A DNA stretch of 27,027 bases. It comes from DATKZH01 sp964475955. GTDB taxonomy: Bacteria; Planctomycetota; Planctomycetia; Pirellulales; Thermoguttaceae. Location of the stretch: positions 1 to 27,027 of the forward strand of contig CAYYZY010000108.1 of the NCBI GenBank assembly GCA_964475955.1, read 5' to 3'. The position numbers were made by a program, and so were the translations under genes. The notes under the pieces are model-generated. The model was not told the origin of the DNA and did no database searches. It worked only from the letters and a program-made list of their open reading frames with translations. Shown piece after piece: positions 14,897-22,223 of the stretch (position 1 is its first letter; each line of letters begins with the position of its first letter).

Positions 14897-15841
14897 TCAC
14901 CCGGCCCCAGGCGGGCGCCAGTCCAGGGCCAGATCGAGCGAGGCGGCGCCGTGGGTCAGGGCGCCCACGCTGATGCGGTCCACGCCGCTGGCGGCGATCC
15001 GGCCAATCGTCTCCAGACGCACGCCGCCCGAGGCCTCCAACTCCACCTCGGAAGCGGCCGCGTCGCGGCGGCGAACCCCTTCGGCCAGCTCGGTGGGCGT
15101 CATGTTGTCGAGGAGCACGACGTCGGGCCGGGCGGGCAACACGTCGTCGAGCTGCGCGAGCGTGTCCACCTCCACCTCGACGATCATCTGGCCGCCCGCG
15201 GGCTCCGGCCGGCGCTCTTCGAGGAAACGGCGGGCCCGGGCGACCGCCTCGGCCGGGGCATACCCTCCGCGCGAGGGCCCCGAACCGGCTCCCAGGGCGA
15301 GATGGTTGTCTTTGATCAGGATCGCGTCGAACAGGCCGGTTCGGTGGTTGTGGCCGCCGCCGCAGCGGACCGCGTACTTCTCCAGGCGCCGCCAGCCGGG
15401 CGTGGTCTTCCGCGTGTCGTAGATGCGCGCCCCGGTGCCGGCCACCGCGTCGACGCACCTCCTCGTGAGCGTGGCAATGCCGGAGAGCCGCCCCAGCAAG
15501 TTCAGCACGACCCGCTCGGCCGTGAGGATCCCCCGCGCCGGGCCTTCGATGCGCGCGACACAGTCGCCCGGCTCGACCCGCTGGCCGTCCTCTTTCTCCG
15601 GCCGCCACCGCAGGCGTGGTTCGACCAGCTTCAGGACCGCCTCTGCCCCCGGCAGGCCCGCGATCACGCCCGGCTGGCGGGCGATGCAGTCGGCCCGGCC
15701 CGTCGCCGCTTCCGGCACGAGGGCTTCGGTCGTGCAGTCGCCGGTGTCCCCCAGGTCTTCCCGGATCGCCAGGCGCAGAAGGTCGCGCAGGTCGGCCTCG
15801 AGGCGGGCGTCCCAGGCGATTTGGTCGAAGTCCTTGGCCAC
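14897..15841 (-). CDS. nadC: Nicotinate-nucleotide pyrophosphorylase (quinolinate phosphoribosyltransferase)
   Basis: This 314-residue enzyme converts quinolinate and PRPP to nicotinate mononucleotide, CO2 and pyrophosphate in de novo NAD synthesis. Family motifs are complete: GDCTTEA near the N-terminus (34-40), ERVVLNLLGRLSGIAT (109-124), the catalytic TRKTTPGWR (143-151) with CGGGHNHR (160-167), AILIKDNH (173-180), VEVEVDTL (221-228), VVLLDNM (241-247), ELEASGG (267-273) and GVDRISVGALTH (286-297). Length is slightly above the usual 280-300. The GTG at 15841 is preferred as start because GGAGG lies 5 nt upstream; another GTG at 15868 would add nine residues. The gene is transcribed away from the ComEA-like gene. 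No nadA or nadB is in view. Confidence 0.95.
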   Translation of the reverse strand: MAKDFDQIAWDARLEADLRDLLRLAIREDLGDTGDCTTEALVPEAATGRADCIARQPGVIAGLPGAEAVLKLVEPRLRWRPEKEDGQRVEPGDCVARIEGPARGILTAERVVLNLLGRLSGIATLTRRCVDAVAGTGARIYDTRKTTPGWRRLEKYAVRCGGGHNHRTGLFDAILIKDNHLALGAGSGPSRGGYAPAEAVARARRFLEERRPEPAGGQMIVEVEVDTLAQLDDVLPARPDVVLLDNMTPTELAEGVRRRDAAASEVELEASGGVRLETIGRIAASGVDRISVGALTHGAASLDLALDWRPPGAG

Positions 15842-16025
15842 GCTGACCTCCGCATCGGCGTGTCGCACGCGGGAACCGTCAGAATTAGGATATCCGGCAC
15901 GCGAGCTGTCCGGAACCCCCGCTCCCGGTCCTCGACCACGCCGGAGCGCCCGGATCGGATGTGGTGCGCCGCGGCGCGATGCGAGATAATGGGGAAACGG
16001 CGATTCGTACGTTCGGGTGGTGCGC

Positions 16026-16119
16026 CGACGTGCCGTCGGCGGCTGAACTTGTTGTGTCGACGGGACCGGCGGTCGCTAAACCTATTGCGGCGACGTGCCG
16101 GCGGCGGTTTGAACAGCGA
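16026..16119. repeat. Three diverged 32-33-nt tandem repeats upstream of the ComEA-like gene
   Basis: Units begin at 16026, 16058 and 16091 with CGACGTGCCG, CGACGGGACC and CGACGTGCCG, each followed by a CGGCGG-type stretch and an AAC core. The first unit contains the inverted repeat CCGACG TGC CGTCGG. They lie in the spacer between the divergent nadC and ComEA-like genes, where no other gene is apparent. Confidence 0.6.
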
Positions 16120-16137
16120 CGGGAACCTTCGCGCCCG

Positions 16138-16569
16138 ATGTCGTCCCCTCCATCGAACGATCGCACTTCCGGCTCCCCCTATTTCCTCCGCCGGGCCGAC
16201 CAGGCCGCGGTGGCCGGGCTGGTGCTGTTGGGGCTGGCCTCGATCTTCGGCTGGTGGGCCCTGCATGGAGGATGCCGGGGGCGGCTGGTGGAGATCGACC
16301 GGGCCGAGCCGCTTGAGGCCGAGTTCCAGGTCGATCTGAACGCGGCCGACTGGCCCGAGCTGGTCCAGCTCCCGGGCATCGGCGAGGTGCTCGCCCGGCG
16401 CATCGTCCAGTCCCGCGATCGTGACGGCCCGTTCCTCGACCACAACGACCTCCAGCGGGTGCGCGGCATCGGTCCGCGAACGCTGGACCGCGTGCGGCCG
16501 TACCTCACCCCGATGCCGGAGCACGGGGCGATTGCGGCCGACGAAGCGTCCGTCGGCGATCGATCGTAG
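16138..16569 (+). CDS. Membrane-anchored ComEA-like helix-hairpin-helix protein
   Basis: This 143-residue protein has one membrane segment (about residues 22-42, AAVAGLVLLGLASIFGWWAL). After a 25-residue spacer comes a double helix-hairpin-helix domain at about 64-124: VDLNAADWPELVQLPGIGEVLARRIV, then VRGIGPRTLDRV. The LPGIG and VRGIG hairpins are the DNA-backbone-binding turns of the ComEA family. In competent bacteria ComEA binds incoming double-stranded DNA in the periplasm, working with type IV pili. The pilus-like operon a few kilobases away makes that connection tempting but unproven, since such proteins are also widespread in non-competent bacteria. The ATG at 16138 precedes the membrane segment and lacks a strong ribosome site; the open frame upstream runs through tandem repeats. 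Confidence 0.85.
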   Translation: MSSPPSNDRTSGSPYFLRRADQAAVAGLVLLGLASIFGWWALHGGCRGRLVEIDRAEPLEAEFQVDLNAADWPELVQLPGIGEVLARRIVQSRDRDGPFLDHNDLQRVRGIGPRTLDRVRPYLTPMPEHGAIAADEASVGDRS

Positions 16570-16817
16570 CGACGTCCTGCGGCCGGCGCCGGTGATGTCG
16601 ACCCCAGTGGCACGCAACCGTGCGACGTATTCCCATCCACAAGCGGCGGCCGGGAGCCCACTTGCGGGGAGAACCGCTCGATTTGCACGCCCCGCCGGGC
16701 TCGGCTATCCTGGGGGCTCCGGTGCAGGCCGGAGGCGTTCACGCGCATCGCTTGGAAGAGCAACGTTTCGCTGCCGACGGCACGCCGGCGCGTTCGCGAT
16801 CCCCAGGAGACCCTACG

Positions 16818-17777
16818 ATGGCCGATTTCAACCGACGTGTGTTCCTCAAGGCGACCGCCGTCGGCCTCTCCGGCGCGGGGCTGGTCGCCTCGCCGCGGGC
16901 CCGGGCCGCCGAAGGCGGCAAGCGCCAATTCACGATGGACCTCCGCTGCGGCGCGATCGGCGTCCGGGCCGATCTGCCCGAGGCGATCCGGTTGGCCCAC
17001 GAGCACGGGTTCGAGTCGGTCGAGCCGTCGGCGCCGGCCCTGGCGAAGCTCTCCGACGGGGAGTCGGCCGAGTTGGTGGCCGATCTCGAGGCGAAGGGCC
17101 TCGTCTGGGGCGCGGCCGGGCTGCCGGTCAACTTCCGCGGCGACGAGGCCCGCTTCCGGGACGACCTCAAGCGCCTGCCCCAACTGGCCGCCGCGCTCCG
17201 CCGGGCCGGCGTCACCCGCGTGGGCACGTGGCTGTCGCCCGCGCACAACGAGCTGACCTACCTGGCCAATTTCCACCAGCATGCCCGGCGGCTTCGCGAA
17301 GTGGCCGGGATCCTGGGCGACGCGGGCCAGCGGTTCGGGCTGGAATACGTGGGGCCCAAGACCTCGTGGACCAAGGGCCGGCACTCCTTCGTGCACACCA
17401 TGGCCGAGACCAAGGAGCTGTTGGCGGAGATCGGCTGCGACAACGTCGGCTTCGTGCTCGACAGTTGGCACTGGTACACCGCCCGGGAAACCCCGGCCGA
17501 CCTGCTCACGCTCACCAACCGGGACGTCGTCGCCTGCGACCTGAACGACGCTCCGGCGGGCGTCCCCGTCGACGAGCAGATGGACCTCCGCCGCGAGCTG
17601 CCGGCCGCCACGGGTGTGATCGACCTCGAGGCGTTTTTGGGCGCACTGGTCGAGATCGGCTACGACGGGCCGGTCCGCGCCGAGCCGTTCAACCGGGAGC
17701 TCAACGCCCTGGACAACGAGGAGGCCGTGGCGGCCACGGCCGCCGCGATGAAGAAGGCGTTCGCCCTGATCGACTGA
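16818..17777 (+). CDS. Tat-exported TIM-barrel sugar isomerase/epimerase-like protein
   Basis: This 319-residue protein has a twin-arginine signal (NRRVFLKATAVGLSGAGL, residues 5-22, with an AxA-like end near 30). A xylose-isomerase-like TIM barrel follows. Candidate metal ligands sit at the ends of strands: E176 in LEYVGPK, D215 and H218 in VLDSWHW, D241 or D244 in CDLNDAP, and E289 in VRAEPFN. This fold covers sugar isomerases, epimerases and endonuclease IV. Tat-exported versions are abundant in Planctomycetota, where they act in the periplasm on unknown sugars. The start ATG at 16818 has AGGAGA about 8 nt upstream. A weak promoter-like pair (TTGCAC, 17 nt, TATCCT) lies at 16683-16711. The substrate cannot be read from the sequence. 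Confidence 0.9.
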   Translation: MADFNRRVFLKATAVGLSGAGLVASPRARAAEGGKRQFTMDLRCGAIGVRADLPEAIRLAHEHGFESVEPSAPALAKLSDGESAELVADLEAKGLVWGAAGLPVNFRGDEARFRDDLKRLPQLAAALRRAGVTRVGTWLSPAHNELTYLANFHQHARRLREVAGILGDAGQRFGLEYVGPKTSWTKGRHSFVHTMAETKELLAEIGCDNVGFVLDSWHWYTARETPADLLTLTNRDVVACDLNDAPAGVPVDEQMDLRRELPAATGVIDLEAFLGALVEIGYDGPVRAEPFNRELNALDNEEAVAATAAAMKKAFALID

Positions 17778-17804
17778 CCGTATCGTCGCTTTTCGCCGCG
17801 TTTC

Positions 17805-17873
17805 GGGTGCCACGGGCATCTTGCCCGTGCCGTAGTCAGACATGCTTGCACTGGCGAGACGCCAGTGGCACCC
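17805..17873. repeat. Cloverleaf-like palindromic repeat element
   Basis: Outer arms GGGTGCCAC (17805-17813) and GTGGCACCC (17865-17873) are perfectly complementary. Inside are two perfect 8-bp hairpins with three-base loops: CACGGGCA TCT TGCCCGTG (17811-17829) and CACTGGCG AGA CGCCAGTG (17849-17867). I recognise the translations (TGKMPV, TGETPVAP) from planctomycete proteins. It lies 27 nt after the TIM-barrel gene stop and may protect the 3' end or terminate transcription. Confidence 0.9.
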
Positions 17874-17922
17874 ACCGGCGGCGCCCAACCTCGCAACGTC
17901 TTCCGGGTTCGGCCTCGCCCGT

Positions 17923-17969
17923 CCATCGTGGCCGGCCGCGTTCAGGATGGCGCGACCGGCCGGCGATGG
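17923..17969. repeat. Inverted repeat downstream of the Cys-rich lipoprotein gene
   Basis: CCATCG with GGCCGG (17923-17935) pairs with CCGGCC and CGATGG (about 17956-17969) around a loop of about 20 nt. There is no U-run on either strand, so termination is not certain. The rest of the 17874-18048 spacer shows no gene. Confidence 0.5.
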
Positions 17970-18048
17970 AGCGGGGCCGGGAGGATATTTCCACGCGGAA
18001 GCCGGACTTGCAAAATGGCCTCAGGGCTTCTGCGGTAGTGCGTGGGAT

Positions 18049-18354
18049 CTACTGGGAAGGGAGGGTGGTCGCGGGGGCCGGACCGGGGAGGACCGTCGAG
18101 GGCGTCGTGGTGTAGGCGTCGGGTACGGCGTACTCGTCGGGGATGGCACACCCGCCGGGCGCGCAGGGGTCGCAAGAGATGCACGGGTCGCAGGGGTCGC
18201 ACGGGTCCACCGGGCAGCACGGGTCGCCGATCATCGGCATCGCCGTGGTGGTGGGCAGTCCCGCGCCCCGCCGAAACCAGTCGCAGCAGTTGCAGCCCGC
18301 GGTGCCGGCCGTCAACGTCGCGACGGCCGCGAGAACGATCAGCTTCTTCGTCAT
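18049..18354 (-). CDS. Small Cys- and Pro-rich lipoprotein
   Basis: This 101-residue secreted lipoprotein has a signal peptide (MTKKLIVLAAVATLTAG) and lipobox TAGC, followed at once by CNCCDWFRRG. The centre has a Cys-Asp-Pro repeat array (DPCDPC units and similar; about ten Cys in 30 residues), and the tail is Thr/Pro-rich. The dense Cys pattern could bind metals or form disulphides. I recognise the general type from planctomycete genomes but know no function. The ATG at 18354 has AGGAGA about 6 nt upstream; the open frame further upstream has no support. The gene is divergent from the hydrolase gene, with a 227-nt regulatory-looking spacer. The DPC array is encoded by imperfect 9-12-nt repeats, so its length may vary between strains. 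Confidence 0.8.
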   Translation of the reverse strand: MTKKLIVLAAVATLTAGTAGCNCCDWFRRGAGLPTTTAMPMIGDPCCPVDPCDPCDPCISCDPCAPGGCAIPDEYAVPDAYTTTPSTVLPGPAPATTLPSQ

Positions 18355-18438
18355 GAGTGTCTCCTGTCGAAACATGCCGGTGACTTTCCCGGACCATCGA
18401 CCAGACAACTCTACACCGCCGGCAGTGATGTGCAAATG

Positions 18439-18452
18439 AAACGGCGCCGTTT
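18439..18452. promoter_or_regulatory. Perfect 14-bp palindrome in a divergent intergenic region
   Basis: AAACGGCGCCGTTT is perfectly palindromic with no loop, as expected for a dimeric repressor operator rather than a hairpin. It sits between the lipoprotein gene and the divergent alpha/beta hydrolase gene, about 85 nt upstream of the former. No regulator is assigned. Confidence 0.4.
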
Positions 18453-18456
18453 TTCC

Positions 18457-18477
18457 GAAAAGGTCCGTCCATTTTTT
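18457..18477. repeat. Copy of the CCGTCCATTTT motif
   Basis: The stretch GAAAAGGTCCGTCCATTTTT matches the motif at 25133-25148 (GAAAGTATCCGTCCATTTTG) and, in inverted orientation, near 25272. This suggests a short dispersed repeat. It lies in the same divergent spacer as the 14-bp palindrome; the remaining 18478-18581 holds only the ribosome site of the hydrolase gene. Confidence 0.5.
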
Positions 18478-18581
18478 GCCACCCTCCGCGTTGACTGGAG
18501 GCTACACTTATGTGGACGAGTCGACGGCCCGTCCAACCAACCGAATCCCGACCTGCCTCGTTAGCTTCCGGAGGTCCCCTC

Positions 18582-19610
18582 ATGCGCACCACCCGCTGGA
18601 CCGTTAACTTGCGAACTGCGGCCGCCGCGGCGGCCGGACTGGCCGTGCTCGTCGGCTCGGCCGTGTGTCGCGCCGACGAGTCGGCCCACGACCTCTGGCT
18701 CGTGAGCACGCGCAGCGCCCCGCGCTCGAACCCCGTGGGCGGCGAAGAGCAGATCGTCTATTGGCACCTCAATGCGGATAAGGCCTGGGACTCCGCCGAC
18801 CTCGACGCCTACCTGGCCGCCGACGACGCGGCCGTGCCCACCTGCTTCTTCATCCACGGCAATCGCACCCGACGCGCCGGGGCCGTCACCGAAGGATGGA
18901 GCGTGTCGCAGAAGATCAAACGCGAAGCGCCCGGCCAACCCCTGCGGTTCGTCATCTGGTCGTGGCCCGCCGACCAGATCCGCGGACTGCGGCAGGACGT
19001 GCAGGTCAAGGCCTACCGGAGCGACGTGCAGGCCTACTACCTGGCCTACCTGCTCGGGCGGATGGACCCGGAAGTGCGCGTGAGCATGATCGGCTACAGC
19101 TTCGGCGCCCGAACCATCACCGGCTCGCTGCAACTGCTGGCCGGCGGCCGCTTTGCCGGACGCGCCTTGCCCGAGGGCGCCGCCGCCCCCGACCGGATCC
19201 CCGTGCGCGCCGTCCTGTTGGCCGCGGCGATGAACGCCTATTCGCTCTCACCGGGGCAAAGGGCCGGATTGGCGCTCAGCCTGGCCGATCGGGTGCTCGT
19301 CACCCGGAACATGTACGACCCGGTGTTGAAGTACTATCCGATGATGTACCGCCGTCGCGGCCCGCAAGCGCTGGGCTACACCGGCCCGACCCGCAGCGCG
19401 CGGCTCGGGGAACACGGCGAGACGCTCGAAATCCTGCCCGTCGAGCGTTCCGTGGGCGGCAACCACGATCTGGAGTGCTACCTCCGTGCCTGGCCCGTCC
19501 GGTCGCAACTGGCCGAGTACGCGTTCCTCGGTACGCCGGAGCCCGAAAGCGAGGCCCCCAAGCCCGCCCCGGCCCCCGCCGCCAAGCCGTCCAAAGAGAC
19601 CGACGAGTGA
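18582..19610 (+). CDS. Secreted alpha/beta hydrolase
   Basis: This 342-residue protein has a signal peptide (about residues 1-31, ending VCRADE). The alpha/beta hydrolase fold is visible: a strand with the oxyanion region FFIHGN (89-94), the nucleophile elbow GYSFG with S173, a probable acid D246 in RNMYDPVLK, and H295 in GGNHDLE. A Pro/Ala/Lys-rich tail of about 25 residues closes the protein. Such enzymes cleave esters, amides or related bonds; the substrate is unknown. The oxyanion region and long loop before the His resemble uncharacterised planctomycete hydrolases more than any named esterase. The start ATG at 18582 has GGAGG about 7 nt upstream. A small GGCTCG/CGAGCC hairpin follows the stop at 19612-19630 but lacks a U-run. 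Confidence 0.85.
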   Translation: MRTTRWTVNLRTAAAAAAGLAVLVGSAVCRADESAHDLWLVSTRSAPRSNPVGGEEQIVYWHLNADKAWDSADLDAYLAADDAAVPTCFFIHGNRTRRAGAVTEGWSVSQKIKREAPGQPLRFVIWSWPADQIRGLRQDVQVKAYRSDVQAYYLAYLLGRMDPEVRVSMIGYSFGARTITGSLQLLAGGRFAGRALPEGAAAPDRIPVRAVLLAAAMNAYSLSPGQRAGLALSLADRVLVTRNMYDPVLKYYPMMYRRRGPQALGYTGPTRSARLGEHGETLEILPVERSVGGNHDLECYLRAWPVRSQLAEYAFLGTPEPESEAPKPAPAPAAKPSKETDE

Positions 19611-19703
19611 CGGCTCGCGCCGATCGAGCCGGCAAGGTGGAGCGCTCGGCGAAGGTTCTCTCCGGGCACGCCTTCCCAAGACGGCGCCCACGTGATAATC
19701 CTA

Positions 19704-19766
19704 ACGGCTGATCGCGGAGCGCCGCCGGCTACGGGCTGACGGCTCCCAGCCCCCCAGCCACCAGCG
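19704..19766. repeat. Short heptamer element at the start of the WYL regulator gene
   Basis: Heptamers GGCTACG, GGCTGAC and GGCTCCC are followed by AGCCCCC and AGCCACC and then AGC, ending 1-2 nt before the GTG start at 19768. It keeps the G-rich then C-rich layout of the larger elements, with a different unit. The rest of the 19611-19703 spacer has no gene. Confidence 0.5.
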
Positions 19767-19767
19767 C

Positions 19768-20847
19768 GTGAGGCACGCCGTCTTGTCGTTCTCGCCGGAG
19801 CGGTACAAGCAAGTGGGCCGGGCCTGCAAGGTCCTCGAGATCCTCCAGAACTCGCGGTACGGGAAGACCTCGCGGGAGCTGGCCGACGAGGTGGTGCGCT
19901 ACATGGGGCTTGCCGGCGTGAGCCTCAAGTCGATCGAGCGCGACGTCAAGTTCTGGCAGGCGTACGGCTTCCCCATCGGTGCCCACAAGACGAACGACCC
20001 GGAGCGGCGCACCGTCTGGAAGCTCGATCGAAGCTGCCTCGAGTTGCCCAAGCTCCCCATCTCGGTCCTGGAGCTGCTGGCGTTCGCCGTGGGGCGCGAA
20101 CTGCTCTTCCCGTTGGCCGGAACGCCGTATTGGGAAGGCATCCAGATGCTCTGGAGCAAAATGCGCGAGAGCCTGCCCGAGCCGCTCTGGGAGCACTTCG
20201 AGCGACTCCGGCCCGCCGTGGTCGTGCGGGGCATCGCCGGCAAGAGCTACGCCCAGAAAGAAGGCATGCTCTCCACGCTGAATCGGGCGATCTACCAGCA
20301 CCGGGTGACCGACGTGGCCTACCAGGGGCTCGGGCAGACCGAGGCCGTCGAGCGGGTGATCGAGCCGCACGCCATCGTTCTTTCGGGGGGGAACATCTAC
20401 GTCGCCGCCACCGACGCCGGCGACGCTCTAGGCGAGTTCAAGCTATTCAAGCTCGACCGGCTTGCGCGCGCCAGGCCCCGCGACCAGCACTTCACGCCGC
20501 GCGAGGACTTCGATCCCGACGAGCTGTTCTCCGCCAGCGTGGGGGTGTTCCGCTCCGGCACACCCCGCGCGTTTCGCATCCGCGTGGCTGGCCCGGCTGC
20601 CCGGTGGGTCGTCGAAGAGCCTTTGCACCCGAGGCAGCGGGTGCGTCCGGCGGACCCCGCGGCTGCGACGGGCGCCGTGCTTGTGGAAATCGCCTCGGCC
20701 CACCAGGAGGAGATCCTTCCCCGGGTGCTCGCTTTGGGGAAGCACGCCGAAGTGCTCGAGCCGCACTCTTGCCGCGAAGCGATTCGCGAAATCGCCCAGC
20801 GGCTCGTGCACACCTATGCGAGGGGCGCGGGGGAAGGAGGCGAGTGA
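19768..20847 (+). CDS. WYL-domain transcriptional regulator
   Basis: This 359-residue protein begins with a winged helix-turn-helix (about residues 13-72: RACKVLEILQ, TSRELADEV, SLKSIERDVKFWQAYGFPI). The central WYL domain is at about 165-245, with YQGLGQTEAVERVIEPHAIVLSGGNIYVAA and FKLFKLDRL, followed by the usual C-terminal WCX-type region (about 270-345). WYL proteins are DNA-binding regulators, several of which sense nucleic acids or nucleotides; some control DNA damage or phage defence genes. The target here is unknown. The start is uncertain: GTG at 19768 is the first candidate, lies directly behind a heptamer repeat, and has no ribosome site. The gene ends 4 nt from the end of the convergent csrA gene. 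Confidence 0.85.
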   Translation: MRHAVLSFSPERYKQVGRACKVLEILQNSRYGKTSRELADEVVRYMGLAGVSLKSIERDVKFWQAYGFPIGAHKTNDPERRTVWKLDRSCLELPKLPISVLELLAFAVGRELLFPLAGTPYWEGIQMLWSKMRESLPEPLWEHFERLRPAVVVRGIAGKSYAQKEGMLSTLNRAIYQHRVTDVAYQGLGQTEAVERVIEPHAIVLSGGNIYVAATDAGDALGEFKLFKLDRLARARPRDQHFTPREDFDPDELFSASVGVFRSGTPRAFRIRVAGPAARWVVEEPLHPRQRVRPADPAAATGAVLVEIASAHQEEILPRVLALGKHAEVLEPHSCREAIREIAQRLVHTYARGAGEGGE

Positions 20848-20851
20848 CCCG

Positions 20852-21091
20852 CTATTGGGATTCCGCGCTGGAGTTCGCCTCACGGCTCGGCTGGGCCGAT
20901 TTCCCGCCCAGCGCGGCCGCCTTGCCGTCCTGCTTCACCAGGGCGTCGTAGACCTCCTGGCGGTGGACGGGCACGTCGCTCGGGGCCTCAATGCCCAAGC
21001 GCACGTTGCCGCCCCGGATCGCGACCACGGTGATCACGATCTGTTCGCCGATCACGATCTGCTCGTTGAGTTTCCTGGAGAGAATCAGCAT
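20852..21091 (-). CDS. csrA: Translational regulator CsrA
   Basis: This 79-residue protein is an RNA-binding dimer that represses or activates translation by binding GGA motifs in mRNA leaders. The family core is intact: MLILSRK at the start, E10, IGEQIVITV, VRLGIEAP (30-37) and VHRQEVY (42-48). L4, R6 and R44, residues important for RNA contact, are present. The C-terminal 25 residues are Ala/Ser-rich and longer than in E. coli. The start ATG at 21091 has AGGA very close upstream. A TACAAT hexamer, a possible -10 element, lies at 21143-21138, about 46 nt upstream, without a good -35. It is convergent with the WYL gene. CsrA often governs motility, adhesion and storage; no fliW is present here. 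Confidence 0.95.
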   Translation of the reverse strand: MLILSRKLNEQIVIGEQIVITVVAIRGGNVRLGIEAPSDVPVHRQEVYDALVKQDGKAAALGGKSAQPSREANSSAESQ

Positions 21092-21373
21092 GTTCCTGCG
21101 CTCGGACGGGACGTGAGATGCTCGGCCGACCACTTCTATTGTACCTACGCTCCGGCAAGAAACCGCGGGAAAAAATTAGCCACCTTCCCCGAATGCTGCG
21201 GCGTACCCTGCCGGGGGCCACGTCTTCCTATGGGCCCGGGGGCCGCGCCAAGTGCCTTTCCAGCAAGCAGTTACAGGAGGCGGCCGAGTCCCCGCCCCCC
21301 GGTTGAGGTAAAGTCCTCGCAGGGGGGCCGATCAGCTCTGGTGAGGCGCCAGCCAAGCAAGGAGGCGCCGAAG

Positions 21374-21541
21374 ATGCTTGTAGGCCCCCCGAAAGAGCCC
21401 CGCCCCCAACTGTCCGGCGATCTCGACACCGACGCCCCTGGCCACGCTGGTAGTGACCGCATTCATGCGGTCGAAAGCCGTTCCGGGCTGTCGGGACCCG
21501 ATGAATCGGGTCGCTACGAGCTCAACTACGAGCCCGTATGA
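21374..21541 (+). CDS. Possible small protein in a palindrome-rich spacer
   Basis: This is a 55-residue open frame with a textbook ribosome site, AAGGAGG, 8 nt before the ATG. The first half has GC-rich third positions like neighbouring genes. The second half covers two hairpins (21455-21472 and 21495-21512) and reads LSGPDESGRYE, which I associate with planctomycete repeats. No domain is recognised, and it may be a chance frame or a repeat-extended gene. The rest of 21092-21551 shows no other gene: csrA upstream sequence lies at 21092-21150 and an inverted GAGG/CCTC pair near 21303-21317. Confidence 0.3.
   Translation: MLVGPPKEPRPQLSGDLDTDAPGHAGSDRIHAVESRSGLSGPDESGRYELNYEPV
21455..21512. 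repeat. Pair of related small hairpins
   Basis: Hairpin one is GACCGCA TTCA TGCGGTC (21455-21472) and hairpin two is GACCCGA TGAA TCGGGTC (21495-21512). Both have perfect 7-bp stems and four-base loops and are 22 nt apart. The similar design suggests a two-hairpin dispersed element. Confidence 0.7.
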
Positions 21542-21551
21542 ATCATCCGGA

Positions 21552-22223
21552 TTAGCAGCGGGCCGACGTCCGGGCGTGGCTCTCGGCGGCCGTGTGCGGG
21601 AGCGAGCGCCAATCCTCCTGAGCACACGGAAATGCGTGGGCCGGGCAATGGGTGCAGTCGCCTTTGCCGCCCCCCTCCCCGGGACGGAGCACGTGGAGGC
21701 GGCGCACCGCCACCGTGGTCTCCACGCCCGAGGCGTCGTAGGCGACCGTCTGCGATAGCGGCTCATTCTCGACGGCCACGATCACGTACCACATCGGGCC
21801 GGCCAGGTCGATGCTCTGCCGGTTCAAAGCACGCACCGTGGCCAGCGCCCGGCGGTACGGCATCGGTCCCTGGCCGCTGCCGCTCTGCGCCTGCCACACG
21901 CAGTTGGGCACGTCGAGCGGCGAAACCGGCTCCCAGCCCGTCGGCCACCACAGGGCCGTCACCTTGTAAGTCACGGGCGTGCAGAGCCGGGCGGAAGGCC
22001 AGATCTGCCCCGCGCTTTCCGGCTCGACCACGACGGCCCAGCGGCGATCGTGCTGCCGGTCCGGCGATTGGTTGAACTCGATCGCCCGGCGCACGGCGCC
22101 GAATAGCTCGTCGCTTTCGGCCAGCGCGTCGACCGGATCGCCCGGCTCGGGCGGAACGTCGTCGGGGGCTCCGGGCGCCCAAGAGTCGGGCCGCTCGACG
22201 ATCAACACGCGATAGCAGGCCAT
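21552..22223 (-). CDS. Hypothetical protein with a Cys/His cluster at the C-terminus
   Basis: I do not recognise this 223-residue protein. It has no signal peptide or membrane segment, starting MACYRVLIVERPDSW. The middle has a beta-rich, Trp-containing body (VTYKVTALWWPTGWEP, PMWYVIVAVENEP). Near the C-terminus is GDCTHCPAHAFPC, a CxxCPxHxxPC arrangement that could bind a metal or an iron-sulfur cluster, followed by about 25 further residues. The ATG at 22223 has GAGG about 6 nt upstream, and the upstream extension of the frame lacks support. It is divergent from the tungstoenzyme gene with a 188-nt spacer. A cofactor link between the two would be attractive but is speculation. Confidence 0.75.
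   Translation of the reverse strand: MACYRVLIVERPDSWAPGAPDDVPPEPGDPVDALAESDELFGAVRRAIEFNQSPDRQHDRRWAVVVEPESAGQIWPSARLCTPVTYKVTALWWPTGWEPVSPLDVPNCVWQAQSGSGQGPMPYRRALATVRALNRQSIDLAGPMWYVIVAVENEPLSQTVAYDASGVETTVAVRRLHVLRPGEGGGKGDCTHCPAHAFPCAQEDWRSLPHTAAESHARTSARC

Noticed and set aside
15961..16137. Longer ComEA-like protein starting at 15961
   Set aside because: The extension is read from tandem repeats and has no ribosome site; the ATG at 16138 sits before the membrane helix.
17805..17873. tRNA gene suggested by a cloverleaf-like layout
   Set aside because: There are only two inner hairpins with triloops, no T-loop or anticodon-arm sequence, and the element is repetitive.
17842..18564. Plus-strand open frame across the lipoprotein gene
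   Set aside because: It is Gly/Arg-rich, antisense to a gene with signal peptide, lipobox and ribosome site, and begins inside a repeat element.
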